A stretch of DNA of 64,000 bases from Mrakia gelida (taxonomy: Eukaryota; Basidiomycota; Tremellomycetes; Cystofilobasidiales; Mrakiaceae), in the NCBI GenBank assembly GCA_024345305.1, contig BRON01000017.1, positions 620,001 to 684,000 of the forward strand. Reading direction: 5' to 3'. The notes below the pieces were generated by a model. The model saw only the letters and a program-made list of their open reading frames with translations, had not been told where the DNA came from and ran no database searches. This document shows, piece after piece, positions 10,407 through 26,615 of this stretch. The first letter of the stretch is position 1. Every line of letters starts with the position of its first letter. The position numbers were made by a program, and so were the translations under genes.

Positions 10407-10911
10407 AACCTCTTTTCTCGTTCGGTTGCAGGAGGAGGAGGGGAGTGGTCCGTTCGAGGCTCCTTTTGTTCGATCTTTCGGTGGGTGGTGGGTACATACA
10501 TATTTCTCGGTAGTGCAATACGACGGACGTCAAAGCGATGTTCGATGAAGCGTTTTCTTTCTCTTTACTGGTCTGGGTTTGCGAAAGAGGGAGGGAGTGC
10601 GAGAGAGAGTGAGGACGAGAGGAGCGAGTCGCCTGAATTCCTTGACCGAGCGAGGCGACGCGACTCCCTTCGCCCTCTCGAAGAAGAAAATCCGGTCGAC
10701 TCTAAACTCTCTTCTCGCGTGAGTGCAAGACACTTCGGCACCGTTCAACGTGAAAAACCACTCGAGAATGACGACTCACCACTGCCTCGAAGGCGGCCTC
10801 TCGCTCCCACCCTCGCTCGCCCTCACCGCGGTTGGATTCGAGCTCTCGCTCGCCCAACGAAGCTCCAACACCCACCTCGCTTCCCAAATTCAACCTCTCC
10901 GAAATCAACCA

Positions 10912-11048
10912 GTCAGTATCCTCTCATGCCCCTCTTCCGTCTTTGATACCGCCGAGCTGCAGCACGATCCAGCGAACGAAGCGAAGCTGACCTCTCCCTC
11001 CATCTCTTCCACCTCTGCTCGCTCGTCTCGTTTCGCTCCTTCTTGCAG
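10912..11048 (+). other. Probable 5'-UTR intron of fimbrin
   Basis: GTCAGT at 10912, a CTGAC-type branch site and TCTTGCAG at 11041-11048 make a plausible intron whose acceptor lies two bases before the fimbrin ATG. The upstream exon cannot be joined in frame to the protein, so it is read as untranslated leader. Confidence 0.5.
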
Positions 11049-11050
11049 CC

Positions 11051-14000
11051 ATGGCTTCGGGACTTCAAAAGATGAAACTAGGGAGGAAGTACCCTCAGAT
11101 CCCAGCAGGGGATATGGAGGATATCATCAACAAGTTTGCGTGAGTCTTTGTCTCGCTGAACGACAAAGGGAGGGGACAAGGAAGGAGGAGGGAGGAAGGT
11201 GCTGACGTTCTCGCTTCCCTTCCCATCCTCTTCTCTCCCTCTTCTTCTTCGCTGTCTTCTTTCGCTCCACCAACCTCCCCCCTTGCTCAACGACATCGCT
11301 CTTCTGCATCGCTCGACGTCTTCCTCGCTCGCTCGCTCGCTTCCTTGGACGATGGCCGGACGGACGCTCCCTTTCAGCAAGATCGATGTGGACGAGAAGG
11401 GTTCGCTCGACAAGGCTTCCGTCATTGCTGGCTTGGAGGAGGCAGGGGAGGGGAACTACGATCAGGTGAGTAATTTGTCTCGCTCATGGATGCTGTGGTG
11501 AGAGGGGAGGTTGGATGGGAAGAAAAGGGACGAAGATGGGAAGGTTGGAGGATGGTGAAGGTGATGCGAGAGCGCCGGGACGTTCTGGGAGTTCAACGAC
11601 CGTCGATGGAGCCCGTATCGGAGCAGAGCCGGTCTTGGTAGATGGAGGTTCACGCTGAGCTATGAGCTTGAAGGAGGGAGCTGCAGGATTCAGCTCGAGA
11701 GGACCACACGAGGACGAGGCGGAGAAGGAGGGAGAGCTCCCAAGCTGATGACGCTCGTTCGTTTCTTCCTTCGCCAGATTCGAGAAACCCTCAAGACCGT
11801 GGATATTGACTCGTCGGGACGAGTAGAGCTTGAGGACTGGGTCGCTGTACGTACCGTTCTATGTCTTCGAACGAGCCAGGAGGATCGCGAGAGCTCACCT
11901 TCCGAGCTCGAAGCTGACCTTTCGACCTTCCTTCCTTCCTTGTCCGCCCTTCGCCCTCTCTCCCTCTTCACCCTTTCATCCTCCGTCTATTCAATAACAG
12001 CTCGTCACCACTCTCCGTGAAACTGCCAACGCTGCTCCTATCCTCGCGAGCAAGGGAGGAAAGGTCACCGTCAAGGGATCAGCAGGAAGCAACGCTCAGC
12101 ACACCATGGCCGACGACGAGAGGAGCAGTTTCACGAACCACATCAACGGAGTGAGTAGGATCGAAGGGCATCGTGCTTTGGTTTCAGCTTGACACTGACG
12201 CGTTTGCTCTTCGCTTCGTCTCGTCGCTACAGGTCCTCGCCGGAGACAAGGACGTTGGACATCTCCTTCCCATCCCTGAACACACCATGCAGATCTTCGA
12301 CGAGTGCCGAGGTTCGTTCACTATTCTCTGGAGCACTTCTGCATCCTGTTCCTCGTACTGAATCCGACCTCTCCTCCTCGTAACAGACGGTCTCATCCTC
12401 TCCAAGCTCATCAACGACTCCGTTCCCGACACCATTGACGAGCGAGTCCTCAACAAACCCTCCGTCTTCAAGGGCAAGCCCAAAGCTCTCAACGCCTTCC
12501 AGATCACCGAGAACAACAACATCGTCATCTCCTCGTCCAAGGGTATCGGATGCTCGGTCGTCAACATCGGTCCTACCGACATCGCCAACGGAACCGAACA
12601 TCTCATCCTCGGACTCATCTGGCAGATCATTCGACGAGGTCTCCTCAGCAAGATCGACATCAAGCACCACCCCGAGCTGTACAGGTTGTTGGACGATGGA
12701 GAGACGCTGGAGGAGTTCTTGAGGCTGCCTCCTGATCAGATCTTGTTGAGGTGGTTCAACTTCCATCTCAAGGCTGCCAACTGGCCTAGACGGTGAGTCC
12801 TTTCGTTCCTTCTTCCTTTCTGAGCTTCTGACGTGTCTCTTTCGCGTGATGAGACGGTGTACTGACTCGAAACCTTCGTTCTTCGGCCGCTGCAGAGTCA
12901 ACAACTTCTCGAAGGACGTTTGCGACGCAGAGAACTACGCTGTCCTCCTCAACCAGCTCAAGCCCGACGAGTGCTCGCGAGCTCCTCTTCAGACTCAGGA
13001 TCTTCACCAGCGAGCCGAGCAGGTCAGTATTCGTCCCTCTTCGACTTCGTTATCCGCTTCGTCGGCTCGTTCCTTCGTCTCTTCGCAACTCGACTGACGC
13101 GTCTCTTCCTTCCCCTCGTTCCTTCTTCCCTCTCAGGTCCTCCAAAACGCCGACCGAATCGGATGCCGAAAATACCTCACTCCTTCCTCCCTCGTCGCCG
13201 GAAACCCCAAGCTTAACCTCGCCTTCGTCGCTCACCTCTTCAACACCTGGCCTGGACTCGAGCCGCTCGAAGAGTCCGAGGCTCCTCCTGAGGTCGAGGA
13301 CTTCGATGCGGAGGGAGAGAGGGAGGCTAGGGTCTTCACTCTCTGGCTGAACTCGTTGGACGTCGAGCCTGGAGTTTACAACCTGTTCGAGGACCTCAAG
13401 GTTCGTTTCGACCTTCCTTCTTTCGCTCTCTGTCGCGTCGTCGAGACCCTCGCTGATCTTTCCCTCCTTCTCGCCTTTGTTTGATCTAGGATGGATCGGT
13501 ACTTCTCCAAGCCTTCGACAAGGTCGTTCCCGGATCGGTCATCTGGCGACGAGTCACCAAGCCCAAGGAGGGACAGGAACTCTCTCGATTCAAGGCCGTC
13601 GAGAACACCAACTACGCCATAGATCTCGCTTCTGCGAACGGAATGAGGATGGTCGGAATCCAGGGAGCCGATATCGTCGACGGAACCAAGACCCTCGTTC
13701 TCGGTCTCGTCTGGCAGTTGATGAGGTTCGTCCATGCTCGCGTCGTCTCTCGTCCCTCCCTCGTTCGTTCGCTGACCATTCTCGTGCGTCATCTTCTTTT
13801 GCTGCCTCAGGCTCAACATCGACAAGACCCTCGCCTCTCTCTCGCGGAACGGAAAGGGAGTCACCGATACTGAGATCGTCAAGTGGGCGAACGACACCGT
13901 CAAGAAGTCTGGAAAGACGTCGTCGATGAGGAGTCTGAAGGACGCGACGCTCAAGAACGGACACTTCTTCCTCGATCTCGTGGACTCGCTTCGTCCTGGA

Positions 14001-14409
14001 ATCGTGGATCAGAACCTCGTCGAGCCTGGAAGGGATGACGATGAGTGCAAGCTGAACGGTGAGTCTTCCCGTTCCGCTTCGCGTCTTGACTCGACTCGCG
14101 CTTGACGACCGATGACGGAGCGAACGAGACGAAACCCTTGCCCATCGCTGACTCGCCTTCGCGTTCCTTTCCTCTTTTCTTAGCTCGGTTGGCCATCTCG
14201 GTACTCAGGAAGCTCGGTGGAGTCGTGTTCGTCGTCGCTGAGGATCTCGTCGAGGAGAAGCCCAAGCTGAGGTTGACTTTCGGTGAGCACGCCGACGTCT
14301 TTCTTCGTCTTCTCTTCTTCCTTCTCCTCGCTCGTTCACTGACTCGTTGCCTTCTCTCTATGTTTGCACTCTAGTCGCTGCCATCATGGCTCATTCCTTG
14401 GGAGTGTAG
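11051..14409 (+). CDS. SAC6: Fimbrin (plastin), actin-bundling protein
   Basis: Cross-links actin filaments in cortical patches and the cytokinetic ring. Exons: 11051-11139, 11378-11465, 11778-11846, 12001-12150, 12233-12311, 12387-12792, 12896-13022, 13137-13400, 13490-13725, 13811-14058, 14184-14282, 14375-14409; total 1890 nt, 629 residues, usual for the family. The N-terminus ([11 protein letters not shown]) matches fungal fimbrins. Two EF-hand loops follow, [14 protein letters not shown] and [14 protein letters not shown] (about residues 31-80). Four calponin-homology domains fill the rest; diagnostic pieces are [66 protein letters not shown] and the C-terminal [16 protein letters not shown]. 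Calcium may modulate bundling through the EF-hands, as known for plastins. Confidence 0.95.
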
Positions 14410-14954
14410 GAGGGTTTCTCCGATGCTCGAAGCTGTTTCGGTCGAAGAGTGTGCTTGGGAGTTTCGAGGGGTTGGGGAAGGAGCTCGCTTTGGAGCTCTT
14501 CTCGTCTCTTGGTGATCTGTGTCGTCGTATGTTTTGCTGCTTTTTCTCTTTCTTACCTATTTCTGTGCGAGCGTGATCTGAATGTCTTGACGATCCCTGG
14601 CCGTCGAACGAAAGCAGGGCGTGAGCGAACGCGAAACGGTGAGCACGCCCGTCGGATCTCGGGCGGAACAAAATAAATCGACGACGCGTCGTGGTTGACG
14701 GTTTCCCTTCTTTGCCTCTTTTTACTCCAGCTGAAAACTTTCCTCGTCCCTTCTCTGCACCCTCTGGCAGCCCGTCTTGGTTCGGACGAAACCGTCAGCG
14801 TTGGGGTGGAAACACGCCGAGGGAACCTCGGCTGAGGCAAGGGGTGTTTTCGAGAGCCAATCGAGCTCGACCTCCATTCTCTTTTACCTTCCACCACTCA
14901 CACCCTCCCCCTCTTCCCCTTCTTCATTCTCACTCCTTCTCGTTCGCTGCAGAG
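14410..14954. other. Intergenic; 3' flank of fimbrin and leader of ferric reductase
   Basis: No coding exon was found. Pyrimidine-rich sequence and CGCTGCAG just before 14953 suggest that the ferric reductase leader may also contain an intron ending next to the ATG, but I could not place its donor. Confidence 0.35.
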
Positions 14955-17900
14955 ATGAGACCTCGTGGGGATGATATCAACTCGGTGAGTCCTTGGGAGC
15001 CTGCTCGAGGGAGGAAGTCAAGGAGAGAGGGAAGGAAGGAGGAGGAAGGACCATTCTTTTGCGGACCAGCAATCTTATATGATAACGAGCGGACTGACTT
15101 TCTTCCCTCTTTCCCTCTCAAATTCTCCAGCCGTACTATAGTTCGTCCTCCCCTGCCCTTCACCACCTCATTCTCCGCACTGTCCTTTGTTTTGCTGACT
15201 TTCGCTCTTCGTCCTCCTCGTCGACCCCCTCTTCCCTCCGTTCCCTCCCTCTCCCTCCCCTCGCTCTCAGGCGACTTGAGGTTCCAGTCAGCGCTCAACT
15301 ACTACATCCCCTTCGCCCTCTACCTCATTATCGCCCTCTTCGTCTTCGTCCCCTTCTCCATCAACCACTTCAAGAAGCAACCTCTCTCCTCGTCGAGGTC
15401 GAGAGGATGGGCGACCTCGCTGAGAAAGGCAGCGATGGGTCGTCTCGTTCTTGGTGGGGGGAAGCTCCGTTGGGATCTGAGAGGGAACCTCGGAATGATC
15501 TCTCTCTTCGCTTTCCTGGCTGTGTATGACTTCTTGGCTTGCTGGGTAAGTTTTTCCTCCTCTTTCGAGCGCGAAAAGAGCGAGAAAAACAAAGAACTGA
15601 CGTGCCCACGACTCTCTTTCGCTCGATGTCTCTCTGCCCCCTCCCCGCAGGTCCATACGAGCCCCCCAACGGATCCAGAGGTCTACGCTGTAAGCTATAT
15701 GCTTTCATCCTTCCATTCGAACTCTCGCCGAGAAGCTCAGAGCGTTGAGAGTAGGAGCAAAACTGACTCAAACTCGTTCGACGGCTCTCCTATCCTCCAG
15801 TTCCCGAAGGACCGACTCATCGCCAACCGAGCTGGAAATCTGTGCTTCATGCAGTTGTGAGTCAAAACTTCACGCTCTGACCTATCATCTTCTCACCTCG
15901 CTGAGCATCTCTACCTTTTTCCAGTCCCTTGATCATGCTTCTAGTGACAAGGCAAGCGAGACTCTCTTTCGATTGGCTCGTCTCGCTCGCCCGAGGCCTC
16001 GCACTAATTCTCTTGGGATCTTTGTACAGGAAGAACGCTATTTCATGGCTCACTGGGACAAGTCTCCAGGACCTTGTATGGTTCCATCGGTGGGTTGGCT
16101 GGTCGACCTTCGGATTGGGAGCCGTTCACAGTTCGTCGTCCTTCCCTTTTCGTTGTCGTCGTTCTCGTTCGCTGACACTCGTCCGTCTTTCTCTCCGCAG
16201 TTGGAATCTATGGCTCGTACATCTTCACCTCTGAAGATGGACTCCACTACTTCTGGTCGCATCTTCAACGTCCCTACTACTTCTGGGGCGTCGTCGCAGG
16301 TGAGTGAAGAGCAAACGAGAACGAAGACGTCGCGTCGGCTTTCGTCTCGTCTGACTTGCTTTCTCGCCCACGTTGCTCTTCCTGCTCGCAGCTCTCGCCT
16401 TCGTCGTCATAGTCGTGATGAGTCTACCCTGGGTCAGGAAGAACTACCACGAGGTCTTCCTCGTCTCTCACGTCGTCGGTTCGACGTTGTTTTTGTGAGC
16501 CTTCTCCTCGCTCTCTTCGTCTCGTCGCGAACGTGCACTGACTCTCATGTTCTCTACTTTACCACAAGCATCGCATGCTATCTTCACTGGTGAGCACTCG
16601 CTCTAGCACCACGTGCTGGAGAACCGAGATCCGGACGAACGACGACTGACGCGTCTCTCTTCGCGTCCTTTAGGAAACCTCGCTTCATCGGACCCTGCCT
16701 CGCAATGGCCATCTACTTCTCCACTCGTCTTCACCGAGTCCTCCTCCTTCTCCACCACCATCTCATCGCTCCTCTAGAAGATCGCCTGCGGAAACATCGA
16801 GAAGCCTCGCTTCGAAGCATCGTCTCGTCATTCGGACCTGCCTCGGCGCTGGTTGAAGTCATGGACGAGCGAGCGATGAAGATCACCGTCGATCTACCGG
16901 AAGGAGTGAGATGGGAAGCTGGACAATGGGTTCAGCTCTCGTTCGTCGGTCGAGGTCTCGGATTGGGAGAGTGGTCAGTCGCGTCTTCGGTTCTTGTTCG
17001 TTCCCCTCGCGAGAATGGTCGCTCACACGAGTATCCTCTGTTCTTCCATCCGCACCAGGCACCCATTCAGTATCGCTAGCGTACCATCACCACCATCCAA
17101 ACGCTTAGCAGCCTCCCTCTTCTCCCACGACTCGCCAGCTTCGATAGCGGAAACCCTCCCTCTCATCATCCCCGGCTCCCCTCCCGCCTCCCTCTACACC
17201 TCACCCACTCCAAAATCGTACCATCCCCTCCCCGTTCTCTCCTCCGGATCCCCACCTGCATCCAACTACGCTTCCACACCCTCGACCTCCTACCCTCCCT
17301 CGGTCATCGATCCTCCTCCAGAAACGACCGCGTCGGCGTCGGCGCCTCTCCTCCCGACCTTCAACTCCAACAACCAGATGGTCTTCATCGTCACCCCTCA
17401 CTCCTCCCTCACTCGTCGCTTATACGACAAAGCCGCCGCTGCGCCCAAGCATTCACCTTTACAAACTCCCGTTTTAATAGAGGGACCGTATGGAGTTCCG
17501 CCTCATCTTCACGGCGTCGAGACTCTGGTGATGGTCGCTGGAGGGACGGGCATCGCCTTTGTCAGTGCTGTATGGAGGCAGATCCTGAGGAAACAGGGGA
17601 GCGTGAGGAAGATGGTCCTGGTGTGGTCGGTGAGAGAAGAACGTGAGTCGACTCTTCTTCCTCGTCTCGTCTCTTCTCTTCTTTTCGTCGTCGTTCTCTC
17701 TTCTCCTACCCTTCCACTTCTCTCGATCCTTCACTAACCCCCTCTTCCGTATCCACTTCTTCTCCTCCACCACAGATCACCTCGCCTGGATCCCCCTCCC
17801 CCATCTCGTCTCCCTCCTCCCACCCTCCCTCCACCTCACAACCCACTTCCACTACACCGGTCCAACCTCCACCAAACTCCCCGAGGACGCAGAGTATCAC

Positions 17901-18308
17901 GCTTTCCTCAACGCTCAGAAGGGACGGCCCGATATTCGGGAGATCCTGCAGAAGGCTTCGGACGAGGCGGAGGGTCGCGTTCAGGTGAGTTGTCGTTTTC
18001 GTTTCGCTCTCTGCGTTTGCTGCACGAGCTGACTCATTTTTATGTCTCCCTCGCTCTTTTTTCTATCCGCTATTGTTGCCAGGTAATCGTCTGTGGTCCC
18101 TCAAGTCTAAGCGACGCTGGTTCGTCTCCTCCCCTCCTCTCCCTCCCGCTCCCTCGCGTCCCCTCTCCCTTCGTTAACCTCTTCCCCTTCCCTTCCTTCC
18201 ATCTCTCTCGCAGTCGTCGACGCAGCCACAGCAACCTGCTCGCCCTCCCGCGTAGCTCGAGGAGACCTAGGTGGAGATGTGAGAGTAGAGGTGGAATTGT
18301 TCGATTAG
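14955..18308 (+). CDS. Ferric/cupric reductase transmembrane component
   Basis: Plasma-membrane flavocytochrome that passes electrons from NADPH to extracellular ferric iron, FRE/NOX superfamily. Fifteen exons: 14955-14984, 15131-15140, 15271-15545, 15651-15689, 15801-15856, 15925-15951, 16030-16130, 16201-16299, 16392-16494, 16569-16589, 16674-16973, 17059-17642, 17776-17984, 18083-18119, 18214-18308; 1986 nt, 661 residues. Several membrane helices lie in residues 15-310. Haem-ligand histidines occur in FHRWVGW and GAVH (about 165, 179) and in SHVVG and YLHW (about 239, 253). HPFSIAS (about 355) is the FAD motif; GPYG (about 495), VAGGTGI (about 513) and VCGP (about 622) are the NADPH-binding motifs. 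A 10-nt second exon and a GC donor after exon 6 are notable. No iron-transport permease or multicopper oxidase lies next to it. Confidence 0.9.
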
Positions 18309-18560
18309 ACTAGACCCCTTCGCCCTACCTTCTTTTTCTCCCTTCAGACTTTTCCCTCCCTCTTCGTGCTGCTTCGATCTTTTTCTTAACGACCCACTCA
18401 GGACCACGCTTCGTAGACTGCTCTTCCAAGTTGCTTGACGACTATCTCACGACCTTTCCCTTGCTTGCCCGAACGCGACAGAGAGAGAGATCAAGAAAAC
18501 ATAGATTCGTTCGTTCACGTCGCACTGGCACTAACACTAACTCGCATCTAAAGAGCTGAT

Positions 18561-21872
<3,312 letters not shown>

Positions 21873-22238
21873 AGTTGTAGATAAGTGGTTTGGTTTGGGG
21901 GTTGAGATGGGAGAGGGGGGGTGGTGGTTTGAGGGCAAAAAAGCGAAGAGAGCGAGAGCTCGAATCCAAACGATCAGCCTCTCAGGATGAGGCGGCAGAG
22001 GTTCGGCTTTCTTCCGTCTCCTTCGCCCCCCTCCCTCCCTCGCTGACGTTGGACGTTTTCGCAGACCGAGATGATGCCAGCCTGAGCTGAGGACTCGACT
22101 CGTGTGAAAAGTGATGGAATAAATCCTTGAGACGCAAAAGTGCATAACAGCCCGCGAAAGATCTCCTCCCCCGTCCGCTCCCTCCCTCCGAGCCAACCAA
22201 CAGAACCGCTAAAACGACGCCACGGTTGAGAGAGCTCG

Positions 22239-24601
22239 TTATCGCTTGTTCTTGTATCCAGCCTCCTCGGATTTCGTGCTCTCCGCAACTGCATTCGGAA
22301 AAGACAAACGAAAAGACACGAAGGAAGGAGGTGAGTTTTTGCGAGGGACGAGAGACGAAGGGAGAAAGGAGAGGAAGACGCGAGAGGAGGGGAAAAAGAG
22401 CTCACCATCGAGCAAAAGCGAATTCGAATCGAGCATGATCTTGTTTCCACTCTTCGACAGGACCGTAGCGATATCTCGCTGTGGGAGTAGAGAAAAAGAA
22501 GGAGGAGGGAAGGAGAAGTCAGTTCCTCCTTTTATAGCCGTCGCGCTGTCCTCGCTCGCGTCGCCTCCTCCTCAGTTCTCTCCTCGATCCCACCACCCCG
22601 CCCAACGCGACGCGACTCTCCTCCCCTCCCGTCCCTTCCCATCAACCCAACCAGCTACGGAGAGAACGATGAAGGAAGAAGACTCACAGCAGCCTCCAAC
22701 TTCCTCAGCTGCAAGAATCCCTTGTTGGCCTTGACGGCGTCTCCGATCAGCTCTGCCGACCTAGCCTCTCCCTGGGCTCGAACGATGATGGACTGCTTCT
22801 CCTGGATGGCCTGGTCGACGAGGAAAGCGGCTCGCTGAGCGGTCTGCTGGGCGATTTGTTTAGCTGCGAGGCAGGACAGGAAGGGAGAGGGTCAGCGTTT
22901 CGCTTCGGTTCGCGTCGGAAAGAGGGAGGGTGTCGAGGTTGGGGGGCAAAGTGTCTACGAGGTTGAGATAAGGGAGGAGGAAGGTGGGTAGACGAAGGTG
23001 TGGAAGATGTGATCGGACGTACCCTCGACGGCGTGGGTGAACTCGGGGGAGAAGGCGACGTGGGTGATGGAAACATCGTCGAGGACGAGATTGAATTGTC
23101 CGGCTCGTCGAACGAGGTTCTCTCGGACTAGACGGGAGACCTAGAGAAGACGAGAAAAGAGTGAACGGAAGAGGGAAAGGAGCGAGTCAGCATTTGAATG
23201 GACGTGCAGAGCTGAAGCTCACGAAGGAGGGAAGATGCGACGCGAGCTCGAGCGCGACGAGTGTGCGGGCTCGCGAGTCCAGTGGACTTCAATGGAAAAG
23301 AAACGGAAAACTCACAGCCTCTCGCATGGTAATGATCTGAGCAGCAGTGAACTGAGCAACGACGGACTTGAGGACCTCGTTGACGATGGAGGGGAGGACT
23401 CGCTCGTCGTAGTCCGTTCCGAGCTCACGGTAGCTGTAAATCGAGGGAAAGCCGAGATGCAGGTCAGCGTGGGTTTCGAAGCAGGTACTATAAGGTTTCG
23501 ATTCGGAAATGGACGCTGATCGTCGAGAACGTAGTGTCGAACGACGAGGGAGGGAGAGAGGGAGGGAAGGGACAGTCGGACGAACATGGTGGCCAGATGA
23601 GGAACGTCCGGTCGAGAAAGCACACGACAGGTAATGTTGACCATCTGGAGATCTTTTGTTCCGGTGAGAGAGGCGATGTTTCTGTAACGCGACGAGAAGG
23701 AGACTCGAGAGTCAGCAAACGTCGATCCAGAGGAAGGCTCGGGAAGGACAAGCGGAGGTCGAAGGTGAGGTCGAGCGAAGGAGGAAGGAGGAAGGTGCAG
23801 GACGGACCTAGGCTTGGCTCGGACGTCGAAGTCTATAGGAGTTTGGAACCAGGGGATCTGTCGAGACGTGACGAGAGCTACGATCAGCTCTGAGAAGACG
23901 TTTGAGTGAGTCTCGATGGGTGGAAGGGAGGACTCACGGCGAGATGGGTTCCCTCAGGATAGATCTGCTTTCCGATTCCCTCCAGCCTGCGATCGGAGAT
24001 ATACAAGGTCAGTTCGAGGTCGTATACGGTTCGAAGGTATGATTTTTACTCACCGAGAGTACATGATAGCCCTGTGACCTCCATCGACTGGGAGGGAAAA
24101 GAGACCAGAGCGAAGGGAAGGAAGGAAGGGAATGGTCAGCTTCCACCTTTCCTTCCTCTCCCGTACTCTCCTTCCTTCGTCGTCCTCCTCCGAGACCGCT
24201 CTCTCTTCCATACTCGCATCCATCACTCGCTCTTTTTTACTCACCGTTGAACAGAGCCGACTGGATCAAGAGACCTCCTCCGATGAGAACGGCGAGAGCT
24301 CCTCCTCCGGTCAGAGCTCCCTTCCCTCCAGGAGTTCCGCCAGCTCCTCCAGCTCCGGGAAAGTTCTTCGCCTGCTGCTGGAACTGCTTGGCGATTCGAG
24401 CAAGGTCTGGAAGCGAAGAGGAAGCAAGGAGGAAAGAGTCGAGGGGGAGGAAGTGGAGAGGAAGGGTGTCAGCTCGGCCCAACGAGAAGACTTCGATCTT
24501 CCTCGACAGCTTGCAAGACGCCAATCGTTTCCCTCAGAGACTCGGGGATCTGGACCCTCCTCGCAGAGAATATGAGTCGAGGACTCACTTGGGTTGTTCA
24601 T
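22239..24601 (-). CDS. PHB2: Prohibitin-2
   Basis: Inner mitochondrial membrane scaffold that forms rings with prohibitin-1 and protects unassembled respiratory subunits from the m-AAA protease. Exons read downward: 24589-24601, 24245-24406, 24054-24087, 23938-23986, 23808-23857, 23586-23681, 23316-23433, 23023-23140, 22688-22863, 22406-22478, 22239-22288; 939 nt, 312 residues. A glycine-rich N-terminus leads to one helix ([18 protein letters not shown], about residues 39-57). Then come [62 protein letters not shown] and the SPHB-domain coiled coil QAAFLVDQ-type helix with [20 protein letters not shown]. These distinguish PHB2 from PHB1. The first coding exon is 13 nt. Exon 6 was ended at AT before GTTCG, because this restores IYRELG; the next GT would give a stop. 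Confidence 0.94.
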
Positions 24602-24846
24602 TTTGAGAGAGAAGGGGAGGGAGAAGGTGATGGGTGAAGGAGAGCCGCGAGTCGTCGAGTCGTCCTCCCTCGCTCTCGGCAAGACTCGTTTCGACTCCTT
24701 TTTAAATCTACGATCTCTCGGTTCTGATCTCTCACAGTCCTGCCCATGCTTACAGAGCTCTTGCAGTGGTCGAAGAAGTAAAATCAAAAGCTCGACTAGT
24801 CTACCCAGTCAGGTCTCCCTTCCCAGTCCTCCCGACCAACCCACGT

Positions 24847-26209
24847 CTACCTCCCCTGCTCCTCCCCTCCCTCGATCCTCAGAGCCCTCTCCTCCGCCCT
24901 GATCCTCTTGTCCTCCGCCTTGATCCTGTCCTTCGCCATCTGCTCCACAATCATCTCAGGTCCCCTCTCGGCCCACTGCTCCTCGATCCCGTTCTTCCAC
25001 TCCTGGAACTTCAACTCCTTGTCGATCCTCGTCCTCTGCCTCCTCTTGTTCAGCCTCGTCCCCACCGCCGTCTTCAACTCCTTCGCCATCGCTTCCCGAA
25101 GAGGTAGAGGAGGTCGTTTGCTGAGGTCCCAGTTGTAGTGAGCCTTGGGATTCTTGACGAACACGCCGTTGAGTTGCTTCCACTCCCCGACCTCGTGAGC
25201 GAGTTTTTCCGAGGGACTGTAGGTCGTGATTTTACGGTTGACGTCCCACTTCTCCGGCATGGCGAGGAGTCCGTCGACGTCGATGGGTTGGAAGGTGGTG
25301 GATTCGGCTGTTGATGGGAAGGGAGCGGGCAGGGGAGTGTCGCGAGGGAGGAGGGGAGGCGAAGGGTAGGAACGGGTGAATCGCCAGGCGAAGTCGGGTT
25401 TGTGCTTCTTTGATTGGATCTTGCCGTCGGAGTAGGCGTACTTTTGGATGAGAGAGTTGCGAGCGAGGTAGGGGAGGACTTTGGTTTTGAAGGTGCTGTT
25501 GGCAAGGAGGGAGAAGGGGAGGGAGGAAGGGAAAGCAAAGAGGAAGAGAGGTCAGCAACGAGAGAGCTGGAGGGGGGACTCGAGCGGATGAAAGATAGCG
25601 AGTTCGGAAAGGTGTTGGGGAGAAGCTCTAGACAGATCGTCCCCGAGGAAGGTACCGTCTGAGGAGGACAGGGAAGGAAGAGAGGCGAGGTGAAGGGGCG
25701 AGCTCCTTCTTTTCTCGACGAGCTCACTCGACCCGTCCCTCCTTCTCCTCTTCCCGCCCCTCGAACTTCTCCCAGCTCCGTCATAAGCGCAAAAGAGACG
25801 TTCCCCAACGCTGCTGGATCATTCCCAGCTCGATGCTGCCGGCTTGACTCCCCATCGAGGTGGGTTCGTCCATGTCGAAAAGACGACCTTCCCTCCCTTC
25901 CCTTCCAGCTCTCCGGTCTCTTCGATTCCTCTCCGCCCCTCAAAAGTAGGTTGCTCGTACTCACTTGTGCGACGAGATGGGGTGATCAGGGTACTCCTTG
26001 ACCGGACCATCTCTATAGGTAGTAGGGATCCCGTTGAGAGTTGTGTGTTTGATCATTTCTCCCTCGGCTCGGCGACGAGAAGGGTAAAGTCGATGGATCT
26101 CCTCGTACAGCTCCCGGGAGGTGGCTCGAAGATCCGGGCGACGTCGAAGAGCCTCGAACACCATCCGAGTAGGGTGAGGGAGCTTGGAAGGGACGAGAGA
26201 GGACGACAT
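24847..26209 (-). CDS. Unrecognised basic protein, possibly mitochondrial
   Basis: Two exons read downward: 25965-26209 and 24847-25495; 894 nt, 297 residues. The N-terminal part (PTRMVFEALRRRPDLRATSRELY, then FKTKVLPYLARNSLIQKYAYSDG) looks like a small helical, winged-helix-like unit. The middle is Pro-rich, and the last 100 residues are strongly charged and helical (RIDKELKFQEWKNGIEEQW onward). Composition resembles fungal mitochondrial ribosomal or assembly proteins, but I cannot name a family and no clear presequence is present. The 469-nt intron holds other open stretches; direct joining of the two exons gives a good SSHNTFKTKVLP junction and preserves the frame. It lies between PHB2 and a repeat-rich gap. 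Confidence 0.65.
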
Positions 26210-26615
26210 GGCGAGGAGGGGGAGGGGAAGGAAGGTGGTCGTTGTGGAAGAGAGCTCACTTCCTTCAAGGGGAGGGAGATGGTCGAGAGAGATTTATATT
26301 CGACGTTTCTTCTGGTATCCTTCAAAAGCTCATGAAAAGAGGAATTCAGAACAACCTCAACTTTGTCCTTAGAGTGAATTCCGCGCAAGAGTAGAGTTTA
26401 CGAGTCTGGCAGCGCGCTCGACGCCGCGTCGTCTCAACGGCATTCTGCGTTTGAGAGGCTCGCTGCTACGAGAGCTCTTCTTCTTTCCAGCCTGAACCGT
26501 CGTAGAGCGAAGAAGGAGACTGGGAGAGGTGCTGTCCCTGCTGTCTCAGTTTTGTCAATAAGGAGAATTTGCGGGAAAAGAAGACGACGCGTCGAAGACA
26601 TCAATCGAACGAAGA
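26210..26615. other. Intergenic, 5' flank
   Basis: No gene was seen. The stretch joins the start of the unrecognised basic-protein gene to repeat copy B, and includes one CGACGCGTCG palindrome near 26585. Confidence 0.4.

Noticed and set aside
14691..15860. A 389-codon open frame as a separate gene before the ferric reductase
   Set aside because: It reads through two clear introns and shares the frame of reductase exon 3 only. The spliced chain from 14955 explains the region.
25570..25960. Extra exons inside the long intron of the gene at 24847-26209
   Set aside because: Possible acceptors exist, but each added block either breaks the frame or lacks a donor at a normal distance from the next branch site. 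The direct join keeps the frame and gives a natural sequence.
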